Position numbers and translations under genes: made by a program. Shown here piece by piece: positions 23,619 to 36,004 of a DNA stretch of 64,000 bases. This stretch comes from Hysterangium stoloniferum (taxonomy: Eukaryota; Basidiomycota; Agaricomycetes; Hysterangiales; Hysterangiaceae). Every line of letters starts with the position of its first letter. Positions within the stretch are counted from its first letter, which is position 1. Under the pieces are notes generated by a model. It saw only the letters and a program-made list of their open reading frames with translations. It was not told where the DNA came from and ran no database searches. Where the stretch lies: contig WHVD01000061.1 of the NCBI GenBank assembly GCA_015178975.1, positions 372,001 to 436,000 of the forward strand, in the 5' to 3' direction.

Positions 23619-23701
23619 CATTACAACCCCTATCGTAAACCGTTTGACGATGATCATACGCACACCATAAAGGTAGAGTACATGTGTTTATTAAAGAGGT
23701 A

Positions 23702-24728
23702 TCAGCTGTACTCGGGTTGGAAAGTAAAGCCACCCTCACGTTGGACAGCTGTGAAGTTGAGGGAGGCAAGTGGTTCTGAGGACGATGGGACGGACAGCTC
23801 TGCAGTGACTACATCACCTGGTGTGATGGGCCCAACACCCGACGGTGTACCGGTCAGGATTAAATCTCCCTCCTAGTAGAATGGACTTAGATTAGTTGGT
23901 GACTAATAACCCAAAATCAGCGAACCTCGAGGGTCATGATAGACGAGACAAATTGAATGAGTCGAGGAATGCGGAAGATCATGTCCGATGTCGTTCCATT
24001 CTGTTTGAATTCATCGTTGATCTGCAAGGTTAAAGACGGCATTAAATCCTATAATATTTCCCGAATAAGAGAGGACGCACTTTCAACCAGATGTTGAGGT
24101 TGTGTGGATCAGACACCATAGATTTCGGGATGAAGGCGCTGGAGTACAGAGAAATAAAATGAGACATGAACTTCAACAAGATCGAAATTTCTCACCTAAC
24201 TGGCGTGAATGTGTCAAAGCCTTTCGAGGCGGTCCAGGGCAGGCCACGCTTTTTGACGGCATCTTGCATATTTCGGGCAGTCATGTCAATCGCCAGGGCT
24301 AGTCCGTTAATCATTGAACTTTTGCTCTACATGTAATAATGGCCTCTGTTTAGCGTACCGTAACCGGCTACGTATGAATCTGCCTCAGACTCAGGTATGT
24401 TGCGTCCCCCTTTACCGATGACAACTCCTAACTCAACTGTTTGTTGAAAGAGTAAATCAGACCCAAGAATATGGCTGAGCCAAAATGTCGCACTTTCATG
24501 ATGAGCTGTTACTCCTACTGGAATTTCAATCTTGCCACTATTGGCGACGTAACTCGTCGTAGGTTTTAAAAAGAAGAAAGGCTCTTTAGGTACCGCGTTG
24601 TTGAGCTCTTTGGCATGTTCTGCGAAGTTACGGCCAATTGCTATAATCTGGTTGACCTTGATAAGTTTGAAAAAAAAAGTGCATTAGACGTCGCAAACCT
24701 TCCTCCCCGTTCTGAAAAAAGACGCCAT
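23702..24728 (-). CDS. FAHD1-like fumarylacetoacetate hydrolase-family protein
   Basis: FAHD1-type enzymes are mitochondrial metal-dependent acylpyruvate hydrolases and oxaloacetate decarboxylases. The start at 24728 gives [10 protein letters not shown], then an intron, then [20 protein letters not shown], the family N-terminus. The metal-binding region is HHE + [13 protein letters not shown] once a 55-bp intron (GTGCG...AACAG) is removed. After AGY come [20 protein letters not shown] and [10 protein letters not shown], both typical. The end is [14 protein letters not shown]...[10 protein letters not shown]. There are about five introns. No damage is seen. The N-terminus could be a weak mitochondrial signal. 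The region just upstream (24790-25055) is a dispersed repeat. Confidence 0.92.
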
Positions 24729-24789
24729 AAATGTGCTAGTTAATGACCTTGTTACGCTAGTAATAAATTGCACTGGGAAATGCACTTAG

Positions 24790-25055
24790 TGACGAGAGCA
24801 ACAGCAACAGTACCGTGTGACCTGGGCCATGGGAAAGTGCCGCGCAGGGTGTCGCGACTGCCGCAAACACCTCACTAGTATAAAATAGGTATAGTTGGTA
24901 TATATTCTTCATAATATATCAATCTGTCTACTGGGGGGCTGCTAATTTACTTTAAGACTGGGTTCTTTAATGTTTAAAATTGTGAATTAGCCCCCTTTTT
25001 TTAAGAGAATATATCATTTAAATGGTATTTTTCGTATTACCATTCAAAATATGTT
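24790..25055 (+). repeat. Dispersed repeat R1 with an empty transposon site
   Basis: It matches 56110-56313 and, past the transposon there, 61835-61870. It includes GGGCCATGGGAAAGTGCCG, ATATATCAATCTGT and TTTAAAATTGTGAATTA. At about 24988 the TA is uninterrupted, so this copy shows the target before insertion of the long-TIR transposon. It lies just upstream of the FAHD1-like gene. Confidence 0.75.
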
Positions 25056-25654
25056 TTAGTTTGAAGCCAAAATGTATATTCGCGGCACCTCACAGCAGTG
25101 TGCAACACCCAGAGTGAGATTCAGTGTCAGATATTGAAAATTATTCAATCCTCGACAGTCAACCTCTGCAATTCCTGAGCCAAACCACACTAAATCTTTT
25201 GGTGACACTCTGATTACCTTCTCTATCCATCCAGTGTTATTAAGCATTGTTTCTTTCCAGTTATTCCACACTTTTGTAAGAGGTTTGGGAATCTCTTGCT
25301 TTGGAAAGGTACTATCCTTTCTCTTAGATAGCCATCTCATTTCTTCTTTTTTATAGCTTGCTCTTTGATTAAGTTGGGAGTACCTGGCTGATAGATCAAG
25401 ACTATCAAGTTAGAACTACACCTGCAAGATTCTAGGTCACTGTAGCCTTGTACCTCTTTTACTTATACAGTGTGAGTGGCTTAAACTCTAGACTCTAAGG
25501 TGTAGGTTTAGTGTTTATCTGCTTTGATCACTCCTGTAGCAACAGATTACATTTTAATATCAACCAGGGATATATATATAAGCTTTAAATCTTTATACTG
25601 TCTTGTGGTGAATTCCTTGCTGGTAAAATCTTATATCAGTCAAGAAGTACCATT
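25056..25654. other. Unassigned stretch with one weak minus-strand ORF
   Basis: The ORF at 25056-25340 (-) reads RWLSKRKDSTFPKQE and WFGSGIAEVDCRGLNNF. It looks like real, decayed protein sequence rather than noise, but I do not recognise it. The rest shows nothing. Confidence 0.3.
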
Positions 25655-26055
25655 TATTAGGATCCCAGTCATTTGGCCCCTCATTCTACTCTCCCCACCC
25701 TCTGGCATCCCACTATTGGTATCCCTGACCATGGTGTCACTGTCTATGGTGCCCTGACACTTGATTCACTACAGTTTCCCTTTTTGTCATCCTGTTTCAT
25801 CTCTGTCCCAATGCCCTCCCTGTAGTCAAAAGATGATAATATATTATTTATTCGAGATGTTATCGTGTCTTTTATACTAAATAAATATTAACTAATTACT
25901 AATATTTCCGGATACGGGATATCGAGTTGCCGGCCCCACAACATAGCATTAGTGAGCCGCTGACTCATTACACTGGAATGTGATGGAGTCGTCAGGAACT
26001 GTTACTAATATATTATATTATATTACCAATACTCCCCCTCAATGAGATATCCCTA

Positions 26056-29000
26056 TTAATAAAATCCCAATTTCTTCTTTAAATAGTTATGCTGGTTTAA
26101 GTCCAGCCCTTTCGTCATAATATCCCCCGGGTTTTCCTTTGACTGAACGTATGTAAGTGATGCCTCATTAGAGACCACTTTCTCGCAAATGAAATGGTAA
26201 GCAACTTTGATATGCTTTGTACGCGCGTGAAATGTTGCGTCATGGGCAAGTGAAATCGCGCCTAGATTATCTGATTTCATAGTTGTTGGGTCATTACTGA
26301 TATCGAACCCTAAATTGGTAAGTAATTTCCGCAACCAAGTCAATTCTTTGGCTCCTTCGGTTAAGGCAATATATTCGGCCTCGGTTGTGGATAATGCCAC
26401 GGTTCGCTGCTTCTTTGAGCTCCAAGCGACGCATCCTCCGTTAATTAATACAACATAACCGCCAATTGATAGCGCATCGTCCCGATTTGCATAATCTGAA
26501 TCGACATAAATCTCTATTTTGATTTCATTGCTTGACTTGTAAGTAATGCCATCATCTTTGGTCCCCTTAAGGTACCTTAAGACGTGTTTAATGGCCGTCC
26601 AATGTTCATTTGAATAGAAATTTGTAAATTGGCTTAAATGTTGGACAGCAAATGATATATCGGGCCGAGTTCCCAGTGCCGCGTACATGAGTGATCCAAC
26701 TGCCTTTGCATAAGGTTCATTGATAACCGGTTCGCTTTTGGAATCAGGTACCGGCACGGTTAACTTTGTCGATTTATTAAGGGGTGTTAAGAGCAGAAAC
26801 TGACGGATGTTGGCTGGCCGACAGGGACCGAACGGAAGGACTTGGCTTCAGCTTATGTGCTGCGCCCTCACAAGTTACCGTCAGGTGTCCTTAAATTTCG
26901 GGCGGGCGAAAACTAGTCCTGTCAAGTAAACCTCTTGGTAAACTACCGATCGGAAACTGAAGGATAAGTTGAGGGTTGGGTTGAGGGGTCGGAGACCAAG
27001 AGTCAGAGGCTGAGAGAGTTGGAGACTGAGACAGTCGGAGACTGAGACAGTTGGAGACTGAGACAGTTGGAGACTGAGTGTCGGGGACTGAGAGTCGGAG
27101 ATTAGAGGTTGAAGTCGTAAATGTAGGTTGAATCGTAAATCGGATGGAGTCGGAATGTGGTGGTCGTGAATAGATAATGGAGTCGGAAATTAGAGGGTAT
27201 CTAAGTCGATCTAAGTCGATATTCTGATTGTCTAATAACTACATTTACAGTGGGTTTATATATGAGTTATTGGCGTCTAGAAACTACTAACTAAGGGAAG
27301 AGCGGAAACACTATTTGACGAATAGACTTGACTAGAAACTGGAAAGTTATGATAAGATCGGAAGCCGAGATTTAGCCGAGAGCGGAATTACGAGAAAAGG
27401 GAATAGTCCACAGGCTACAGGTATATATGGGCATATGTGAAACATAGAGTAAAATGGATCATCATAATGAAAGGGGACGTATCAAAGCATAACCAGATGG
27501 TATGAGTATATTTTGACAGGGGCGTAAACGAGGTTTGATTGCCGTGAAGGTATACGTCAGTGTCGGTATTCCAAAGGTTGCCAAAATGATGACTTGATCA
27601 ATAACTTGGAACATCAATAGACTGTAGTATTCTCGGAGACCATCGGGTTGCAACATGTGTTACGACACGGTCGTAACAAGGGGCGTGGATACTGGATTTG
27701 CATTCTCCATTTGGAATCGAGATAGGATGACGTCGATATATGCACCTTGCGATATTTTGAGTGTTCCTGCTTCGCGATCCCTTTGTATTTGTATTCCTAG
27801 TATTTTTTTCATGTCCCCTAAGTCGGTCATAGTAAAATTGTTATTTAGTTCTTGTTTAATTTTTGCCATGCCGTCTTGTGTATTTGCAAACAGTCCTAGA
27901 TCATCCACATAGGCTGCAATGATCTCAATATTTGGTCCATTGATTCTAATGAATATGCATTCATCAGCGGCGCTTTGGGTATATCCCAAATCAAGTAATG
28001 TCTTCTTTAAGCAATGATGCCAAGCGCAGCCTGCCTGTTTGAGTCCATAAAGCGCCCTATATAGTTTGAGTACTCTGTCAGTTCCATCATTAAATCCGTC
28101 CGGCTGTTTCATATAGATTTCCTCTTCCAGAATAGAGTTCAAATATGTGCCTTTGACGTCCATTAATCCTATTTCCCAATTTAGTGCTGTCCCCAAAGCA
28201 ATTAGTGCTCTGAGTGACGCAAATTTGAGTACTGGTGAAGTTATGTCATAATAGTCCATTCCAGGATGCTGTGTGAAACCTTGTGCGACTAAGTGACCTT
28301 TCGCCTTTTCAAATTTCCCTTCTGGGCTTGTTTTGGTAGCATATACCCAACGGCATCCTATTGCCGTCCTGCCGGGTGGTAAATCGATTAATTCCCAGGT
28401 ACCAATTTGTCGGTGCTGTTTTATTTCTGTTTCCATAGCGGCAATCCATATTGGTGAGTCATTTCGGGAAATTGCCTCTTTGTAATCCTTGGGAGGAGGT
28501 ACAATTTCTCGCGTCACCATTACTTTATCTGTAAACCTTGATTTGGGCCAGGCATTTGGGTTATTAAGCGTCCGGTAGTCTGGTAAGGTACTATTATTAA
28601 TCCTTGAACTGTGCCGTGCTTCTTGTGGCTGAATGTCCGGTTGTAATGTAACTTCTTCAATGTAGGCCTCTGTAGGTGCAATTGACGTATTTGGTGTGAT
28701 AACCGTACTACTGGGTCGCTCGGCATTGAAACTCTCCCCCTCGGGCGGGACAGTAGTTATTTCTTCGCCTTCATTTTCTCCAGGTATTGGGTATAGTTTA
28801 TTATCTGTGTTGTCAAATGTAATATTCCTAGAAAATTGAATACACCTAGTTTTAGTATTGTAGTATTTCCAGGCTTTAGTATTTTCAGATATTCCTGTAA
28901 ATATATGCTCTTCTGTTTGGGATCCAATTTTGATCGCCGTTCGTCAGGTACCATTACCCAACATTTGGTCCCGAATTCTTCTAATCGTGACACATCTGGT

Positions 29001-30949
29001 TTCTTACCGAAAAATGCTTCATGGGGTGTTATGTCGGCTCCAAGAGCTCGGGTAGGTGATTGGTTCTTGATATAGCATGCGTATGAAATGGCTTCTGGCC
29101 ATAAGGTTTTCGGTAAATCCTTCACATATATCATTGCCCTCGCATGTTCGACTATTGTGCGATTTAGCCACTCGGCTATTCCATTTTGGGCAGGGGAATA
29201 AGGTGCCGTAGTTTCTGTAATTATTCCTTTTTCTGCACAAAAATCCTTGAATAACTTGCTAGTGTATTCTCCACCATTATCTGTCCTAATTCGTTTCAAT
29301 TTCTTGTTTACTTGATTTTCAACAAACACTTTGTACGTTTTGAAGTGTTTCAGGGCCTGGTCCTTTGATGTGTCCATAAATAAAACACTGTGCCTTGTTT
29401 TAATATCCGTGAACGAGTAAACATACTTCTCGTGATTTGGTCCTTCGGTTGCAGCTGGTCCCCATACATCGGATATGGTTAATTCGCCTATTTTGCTTAC
29501 AGAATCTTCCGCCTGTTTTGGGAATGGCTCCACATGTGCCTTCCCTTGTATGCATGCTTTGCATTGCGTGGATTCTTGTGTCTCGTCCACCTGTAGCCCT
29601 GTAACTAGTTTGTTTTTCTTTAATAATTTGACCGCTCCAATACTAATATGGCCAAGTATCCTGTGCCATTTGTCCCAAGTGTGCATTTTAGCAATCGCGG
29701 CAAACTCGCTTGTTTTGGCACTCATATTGATTTGTGCCTTCATTTGGTACATGCGCCCGACTTTTTGGCCTTCTCCAAATATAGTACCATTAGGCGACTT
29801 GAATTTGACACCTGATGATGTAAATAGAGCCTCATGTCCATTATCCGTTAAACGCCCGATACTGAGCAAGTTGTTTGGTGCATCTGGGGCATGTTTGACG
29901 TCCCTTAGTTCAACAGAGTAGCATTTATTATTGTTTTTGAACTGTAACTTGACAGTTCCTCGTCCCAAGGTCTTGAGGACTGATCCTGGGGCAACCCCTT
30001 CAATAGACGATGTTTCGGCTATGTAATTAATAAAGTCTTGCCGGTTCCTGGCAATGTGTGTCGTTGCGGCAGAATCGGCGAGCCAATCTGCTGACGTAAT
30101 CTCTGCTGATTTGTTGGAGACAAATGCGAAATCTTTGCTGTTTTCATTGGTTTGGTTGGCCTGATCTTTGTCTTTTCTTGGCTTCCACCATTTCGGTGCT
30201 TGGCCCTCTTTTCCACCACCCTTTTCCCAGCAATCTGCTTGATAATGTCCCTTTCCTCCACAATTTCGGCACTTTCCCTTTACAGCGCCTGTATGATGCT
30301 TCTTCTTGGTAGTTCTCGCTTCTTGTGCCTTAAGCGCAGTTGATTTCTCTATAGTTAATTTCCGTGATCTGGCTTCTTCCAGGATTCTGAAGATTAATGA
30401 ATCTGATGTAAGCATTTCAATTCCCGCGTTTACAGCGGTGATGAATGTTGACCAAGAGTCTGGTAGGGAAGTAAGTAGAGTATTTGTGAAGTCTTTATCA
30501 GAAATATATTCTCCATGACTATGTAGCTCTTGTTGTAGAGTTCTGAGCTTTCGTATATGTAGCTCCATATCAGCACCTTCTTCGGCAAATGTCTTGAAGA
30601 ATTCTCGGCGCTTGTTAATTATACCAATGGGGCCTTTCGCCTCGAATATGTTTGATAGTGTTCGCCAAACATCAAGCGCGGTAATTAATCCTCCTGTATA
30701 TACCAAGTAATTATCGCTTATGCGTAAGCAAATTGCCGCATAAGCCTGCTGATCTTTCTGTTTCCAGTCCATAATTGCCTGCTGTTCTTCTTCCATTATA
30801 TTCTTAGAGTCTGCCGGCATCGGCTCTCCAGTTGATCCGTCCACATACGCCCATAGACCTTGTTCTATTAAGATCCATTTGAGTTTCTGTTTCCACGTGA
30901 AATAATTGTCCCCATTTAAGGGGTCAATCCTATATAATGAGTTTGATTG
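26056..30949 (-). pseudogene. Copia gag-pol polyprotein, interrupted
   Basis: Order of domains on the minus strand: gag (DPLNGDNYFTWKQKLKWI..., upstream of the first listed start), zinc knuckle CRNCGGKGHYQADC, and protease WLADSAATTHIA. Integrase follows, with HRILGHIS, CKACIQGK, SDVWGPA, RTDNGGEYTS and NGIAEW. Then come reverse transcriptase (27684-28520, YVDDLGLFA, catalytic YVDD present) and RNase H (26056-26784, YVDSDYA, STTEAEYIAL). NGIAEW has Trp where NGIAER is usual. Stops and frame changes separate 28757-30949 from the RT part (28520), and a solo LTR-C splits RT from RNase H. I find no ATG at the gag start between the upstream stop and DPLNGD. Confidence 0.93.
26785..27678 (-). mobile_element. 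Solo LTR-C inside the copia polyprotein, 894 bp
   Basis: Runs from TGTTAAGAGCAG to GGTCGTAACA with TSD AGGGG (26780-26784 and 27679-27683). It is longer than the 724-bp LTRs of the gypsy element, partly because of a tandem GGAGACTGAGACAGTC array at 27000-27090. It carries the shared block at 26837-26870. Confidence 0.95.
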
Positions 30950-31058
30950 GTTAAGCTACATTGTAGGTAATTATTATTTGATTAGAATTTCTGGTGTAAA
31001 GATATGAGCGTCGAGTTCTAGATTTGAGGTATGTATATACTTGTTCTAGTTTTGGCCG

Positions 31059-31070
31059 GGGCCCATAACC
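31059..31070 (-). promoter_or_regulatory. Copia primer-binding site, initiator tRNA-Met half
   Basis: The plus strand reads GGGCCCATAACC directly next to the 5' LTR. That is the anticodon stem-loop sequence of eukaryotic initiator tRNA-Met. Drosophila copia is known to prime from such an internal half-tRNA fragment, so this element probably does the same. Confidence 0.8.
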
Positions 31071-31760
31071 TGTAGTCAAAAGATGATAATATATTATTTA
31101 TTCGAGATGTTATCACGTCTTTTATACTAAATAAATATTAACTAATTACTAATATTTCTGGATACAGGATATTGAGTTGCCGGCCCCACAACATAGCATT
31201 AGTGAGCCGCTGACTCGTTACACTGGAATGTGATGGAGTCGTCAGGAACCATTACTAATATATTATATTATATTACCAATACTCCCATCACCCATTCTAC
31301 ATGTAAACAATATCTTGTCACCTCATGCTTTTAGTATACCCTAATCATATCATATTCACTTGTAGTTTGATCCTTACTCCTTTCCATGCTTCTTTCAATC
31401 TGTCACTACTTCTCACTTCCTTGATTGGACCTCCACTCATCTGTCACACCTTTATATAAAGTTCCTACCATGTATGCTACTATTCTTCAGTTCTAATATC
31501 AACTTAGACTACCCTCATTCAGTCTTCAGCTACCTTACTCCCTCTCTGATACCCTCAAAGACATTGTCAGCAAGCCACAACTTTTTACCCTATGACTCTT
31601 AGCATTTTGACTCTCTGGTCAATTGAGCTAAGTGTTGTCTTTAGTCTTTATTGTACTATCTGCTCTGTTTGAAATACTGGAGCATCTTAACAATTTGTAT
31701 GAGGGCACTGTAAGGGCAACCCCTGCTGCCTGTGGTACTCACACTAGGCTAGCAGGAGGG

Positions 31761-33000
31761 AATCTGAAGATATATTAGAACTAATATATATACAAACAAC
31801 TACCTAACTCACCTAGCAGGAGGGAATCTGAAGAGAAACTGTAAGGTCGTCGATTGACCTCACTCGGTCGGTACGGACAGGACTAAGTTTTCTCTGTTCG
31901 AGTCGTTAGAGTATGCGAAAGATACAGGTAGAAGCTTCTGCTTGTAACTACATTAATCATGGGTTAATATATCTTGGCAGAACAAAGGAGTGGCATCAGA
32001 GACATAGGGGGAAACAAAAGGACAATGGAGGTGATGACACGAGGTAAGAGAACAAAGGGACAGCTTGGCGGAAGACAAAGGCGATTAGGTAAAACAAAAG
32101 AGAGTTGTGTGGAACAATGGGGATCCTATTGGTAATGTGTGCCTGTGGTAAGACGGCCAGGATTACAGAAACAGTCTTAAGGAATTCCCCCTGCAAGGTG
32201 TGACCCATAAGCACCCAGTAGTCTAAAAATAACCTTACCTGATACAGAACAGGGGCCCTTCCCATAATGGAACACTAGTGCTACAAGCTTCTGAAGGTAA
32301 TCACTTACTTCTCAGAAGCATGTACATATTACCAGAGTAGTTGATATCCACAAGGAGAGGGAAAGTGATGAAAGGCATAGGGTTGGACTGTGGACCCAGG
32401 GACTGGTGTTCCTTGTGGTCTGTGACAGAGGGTCCTCTGACAGGCACAATGTTAGGATCCTGTAACCTATTTCTACCTTGGTGACCCTCCAGCAACTCTC
32501 TAACATCCTGACAATGGTACCTAATAGGAATATCACAGTTTCGGGCATCCAGAAGCTGTGTGAAGAGTGGCGGAAGTTCTGACCGTTCTATATACGAAGA
32601 AATGAGTAGAAAGGAAGGATATTGACCTATTCAGTGCAATATAAGAGGAAGTGAGAGAAAGAGCACGAGATGACGAAGGAGTCAACGAGTGCGATGGTTT
32701 GAGTGGAGGCCTCGACTGTTATAGTTCGAGGCCAGAAGTATTCAGTAGTTCAGATATTGCTACTTATGTAGTAGCTGACACGTTACCCTGATCACCGCTC
32801 GTAGTAGACCTAGTTTGTGTCTTACGAGTGGTGGTTCTTGGGTTAAAGTGTGTCTGAGTTCTAATTGGTGCTGAGTGCACCCACAAGTATACACAATGCT
32901 TCGAACTAATGAAATATGCAATATTCGAAGAATATGAAAGATAGAAAAATATGAATAGAATATGTAAAATATAAATGAAATGAAAGGAGTGTTTTACCAC
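31761..33000. repeat. Unclassified repeat-rich stretch
   Basis: A 22-bp direct repeat (starting CTAGCAGGAGGGAATCTG) occurs at 31750 and 31816. CpG is far more frequent at 31840-31960 and 32560-32880 than in the LTR-D relics on either side, so younger LTR-like insertions are likely. I could not find their ends. No gene is supported. Confidence 0.4.
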
Positions 33001-33760
33001 AATGATACTGTGGTAAAAGCATACTCCTCACAAGCTGGTTCCACTCTAGCAAACCTCTGGCACCTTGCCATTGGTACCCCTGACTTCAGTTTCACTGCTT
33101 GCAACACCCCAGCACTTTGTTTTACTCTATCACACCTCCTGGCAACCTTCCAGCATCCTGACACTAGTGTCCCAGACTATGGAGCCACTGCCTTGGCCCC
33201 CCAAAACTTGGTTTACTGTAGACTACTTCTTTAGTCATTCTGTTCCCTCTTCATTCCAATGCTCCTCCACCATCCATTCTATGTATACCTCATTTACCAC
33301 CTCAGACCCTTTTAGTATTGTTCTGGTACTCTACATTTAGTTCCCTTTGCTTCCCTGCTTTGTCACTTACTTCCCTTTGATCTGTTTGACCCCTCACTTT
33401 CTAAATCAGCCCTCCAATTATCCATTTTACTGTAGTATAAAGCTCTTTTCATGTATGCTACAGTTCCCTAGTTTAAATATTAACTTAGATTACCCTCCTT
33501 AGTTTTAATTCCCTTTTACTCTTCTCCTAATCCCTTCAAAGATGTCATCAGCCAGCTATGACTCTTACCCATACAGCTCTTAGCATTTTCGGCCCTCTGG
33601 TTGATTCAGCTAATTGTTGTCTTCAGTTGGAACTTGTACTATCCATTCTCTTGAAATACCAGACCACCCTAACAGTTCATGCAAGGGTGCAACACATAAG
33701 TTGAAGCCAAGCTCCACTTGTTTTGTAGAATCAGACCTCCTGATTAGTATGACTTGCTTT
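33001..33760 (+). repeat. LTR-D, probable 5' LTR of gypsy relic 3
   Basis: Resembles 34395-35060 in the same orientation, including TTTAGTATTGTT, the RNA start region (AAATATTAACTTAGATTACCCTC, near 33475) and the shared block (33682-33718, AAGTTGAAGCCAAGCTCCACT). CpG is nearly absent. Confidence 0.55.
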
Positions 33761-33929
33761 GTTGGCCCTCCAGCATTGTTCCCCTTCATCCTTTGACCCT
33801 AGATCCTAAAGGTTGGACTCCCTGACTTGTATGATCTCTAACATTGGCCCGCCAACTTAGAGCCCCTTTTCCCCCTTGTTTAGACCTTAACAGTATGTGT
33901 ATTAGAACTCAAGCTCATAAACTGTTATC

Positions 33930-34335
33930 CTCTAACTACAGCCTTCCACCTCAATGCATCTGCTCTTTCAAACCCCAATTTTCTCTTTGTTTCCTTGACC
34001 TCAGCACTCACCCCTTCAAAGTTTAGAGCCTTGGTGGATTCTGGATTGACCCATTGCTTCATTGACACTGATTTCCTCACCATTCACAAACTCAAGACTC
34101 AATCAGTTGCTCCAGTCCCCCTCTGATTCTTTGATGGCACTAGCAATAGTGTCATAACCCAAGTTTGTGACCTTGCAGTCATTTTTCCATGTGGAACTCT
34201 TCAGCAACTCACATTTTATGTGACAGTTGGATTTAAGTTGTGTGGTCATCCTTGGATATGACTGGCTCACCTGCTACAATCTGTTGATTGACTGGGTATT
34301 GGGCCATCTTACTTTCCAGGTACCTGATGGTCAAA
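33930..34335 (+). pseudogene. Ty3/gypsy aspartic protease relic
   Basis: Conceptual reading across several stops gives HLNASALSNPNFLF, FRALVDSGLTHCFIDTDF and FFDGTSNSVITQVCDLA. These match FRALIDSGSTHWFIDTSF and LFDGTSNSIISQACEL of the gypsy pol at about 43300-43560. The catalytic DSG is visible. It lies between two LTR-D copies, so it is the last trace of gypsy relic 3, whose RT and integrase are gone. Confidence 0.8.
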
Positions 34336-34394
34336 TTCTGGCTTCTTTGTTTCAGCCAGGGCAGTGGTGGCTCTGCTGGCCAACCCCTCCATGA

Positions 34395-35060
34395 TGAACC
34401 CTGTTAGGATCCCATCATTTTGAACCCCCACAACCTGTTTTAGACTCAAAAACTCTCCATTGACTCACTATTGGTATCCCCACCCAAGGTATCACCACTC
34501 ATGGCACCCACACTTGTTTCATTATAGTAATTGACCTCTATCTTTCTGTCCCATCTCCATCCCATTTGCTTCCCCATCACCGTCTCCCTTTAAACATCTC
34601 ACTTGCCACCTCAGACCCCTTTAGTATTGTTTAGTATTTTATATTTAGTCTCCCTACCTTGTAATTGACTCCTTATGATCCATTCCACCCTTCACTTCCT
34701 TGATTGGCCCTCTGGTCATCCATCTCATTGTATGTAGTATGAAATCTTCTTCATGTATGCTACAGTTCTTTAGTTTGAAAATTGACTTAGAGAGTACCCA
34801 TTATTAGTTCTCAGTCTCATTTCTCCCTTCTCAATACTCTCAAAGATGTTCTTGGCAAGCTGTGAACCCTTACCTTATGACTCTTAGTATTTCAGTCCCT
34901 GGCTGATTGAGCTAAGTATTGAACTTCATCTCTATCATACTATCCACTCTGTTTGAAATACTGGAGAACCCAACAGTTTGCACAAGGGCACAACACATAA
35001 GTTGAAGCCAAGCTCCACTACATTTATAGAGTCGGACTTCCCAACTAGTATGATCTCTAT
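34395..35060 (+). repeat. LTR-D, probable 3' LTR of gypsy relic 3
   Basis: Starts TGTTAGGATCCCATC right after the protease relic. It contains an RNA start region (GAAAATTGACTTAGAG, near 34780) and the shared block at 34981-35017. Its 3' end is not clear. Confidence 0.6.
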
Positions 35061-35449
35061 CATCAGCCCCCTGATTAGTTTGTTTCCAATCATCAGTCCC
35101 AACTTAAAGCCCTCATGTTAAGAACAGAAAACTGACTGATGTCAGTAGACTGATGACAGGCCCACACTATACTTTGATTATTATTTCTATTTCTCTCTAT
35201 TTTATCTATTTTATCATATGCATATATTAGTTCGACAATCTATATACTCCTGTGGGTACATAGACTCTTGTGGGTACATACACACTAGATCTGTGTACTT
35301 TAGCACCTGTAATGAAACTCAGACACTTTTTACCCCATAACCACAACTTGCCCAGACACCCATTCAGTGTCCTGCAAGTTGTGATTGGGGTATCATCTTG
35401 ACTGTCACAGATGGGCTTTAGCCATCAGAACAATCATCATTTCCAACTA
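35061..35449. other. No gene seen
   Basis: A short CpG-poor spacer with TTAAGAACAGAAAACTGACTGATGTC near 35118, which resembles the start of an LTR-C, so a small LTR-C fragment is likely. Nothing else is visible. Confidence 0.4.
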
Positions 35450-36004
35450 CAGTGACTCAAAAAACCCTTCGCATGTTTCACCCTTCAGACTTATATCCCT
35501 GATAACTTAAAGAATAAAAATGCAAAAATATCAAGAATATTTGTGAATATGCACTATCATATCTAGATTATGGAGGTATGATTCCATTACATAAGCTCCA
35601 AATATGGAAATATTACAAATATTTATATACAAGAGACTCATGCAAAGGGTTTTTTTGCTGGCAACTTTGATGACTATAATGCTTACAGTCATGTGACCTT
35701 GTTGATTGTTTACCTCCAATTGGGTCATATTAACAAAATCATGTGATGTCACATGACCATGTTGTACTGGAGTATAAATATATGGTCTTTAGCAACCAGC
35801 AATGCTCCAATTCCCAAAATGCACACTTTGTCTCTTGCCAGCCAGAATCATATCCTCTCATTGCTTGATGTTAGCCATTCAGCTAGCCACATTGCAGCTT
35901 TTACTGGTCATAGCATTTTCACAGTCTCTAAGCTTCACTCTAAGCATTGTTCTCATCTCTCTAAGTCCATTGGTGGTCATCCCTCAAAGCTTTCCCCCAC
36001 CAAC

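Larger units (their letters stand above)
25821..31281 (-). mobile_element. Ty1/copia retrotransposon, complete but inactive
   Basis: The LTRs are 211 bp (25821-26031 and 31071-31281), flanked by TSD CTCCC (25816-25820 and 31282-31286). Without the LTR-C insertion the element is about 4.56 kb. A polypurine run (GAGGGGGAG on the minus strand) adjoins the left LTR. The two LTRs differ at 8 of 211 positions by my count, all transitions. The coding region is in several frames. Confidence 0.95.
25655..31760 (+). repeat. LTR-D relic split by the copia element
   Basis: The left piece (25655-25820) begins TTAGGATCCCAGTC, as in the LTR-D at 34395, and runs to GCCCTCCC. The right piece (31282-about 31760) continues with a TATATAAAG box near 31455, the predicted RNA start region (CTAATATCAACTTAGACT, about 31495) and TGAGGGCACTG near 31700. 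The whole relic is nearly free of CpG. Confidence 0.6.
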
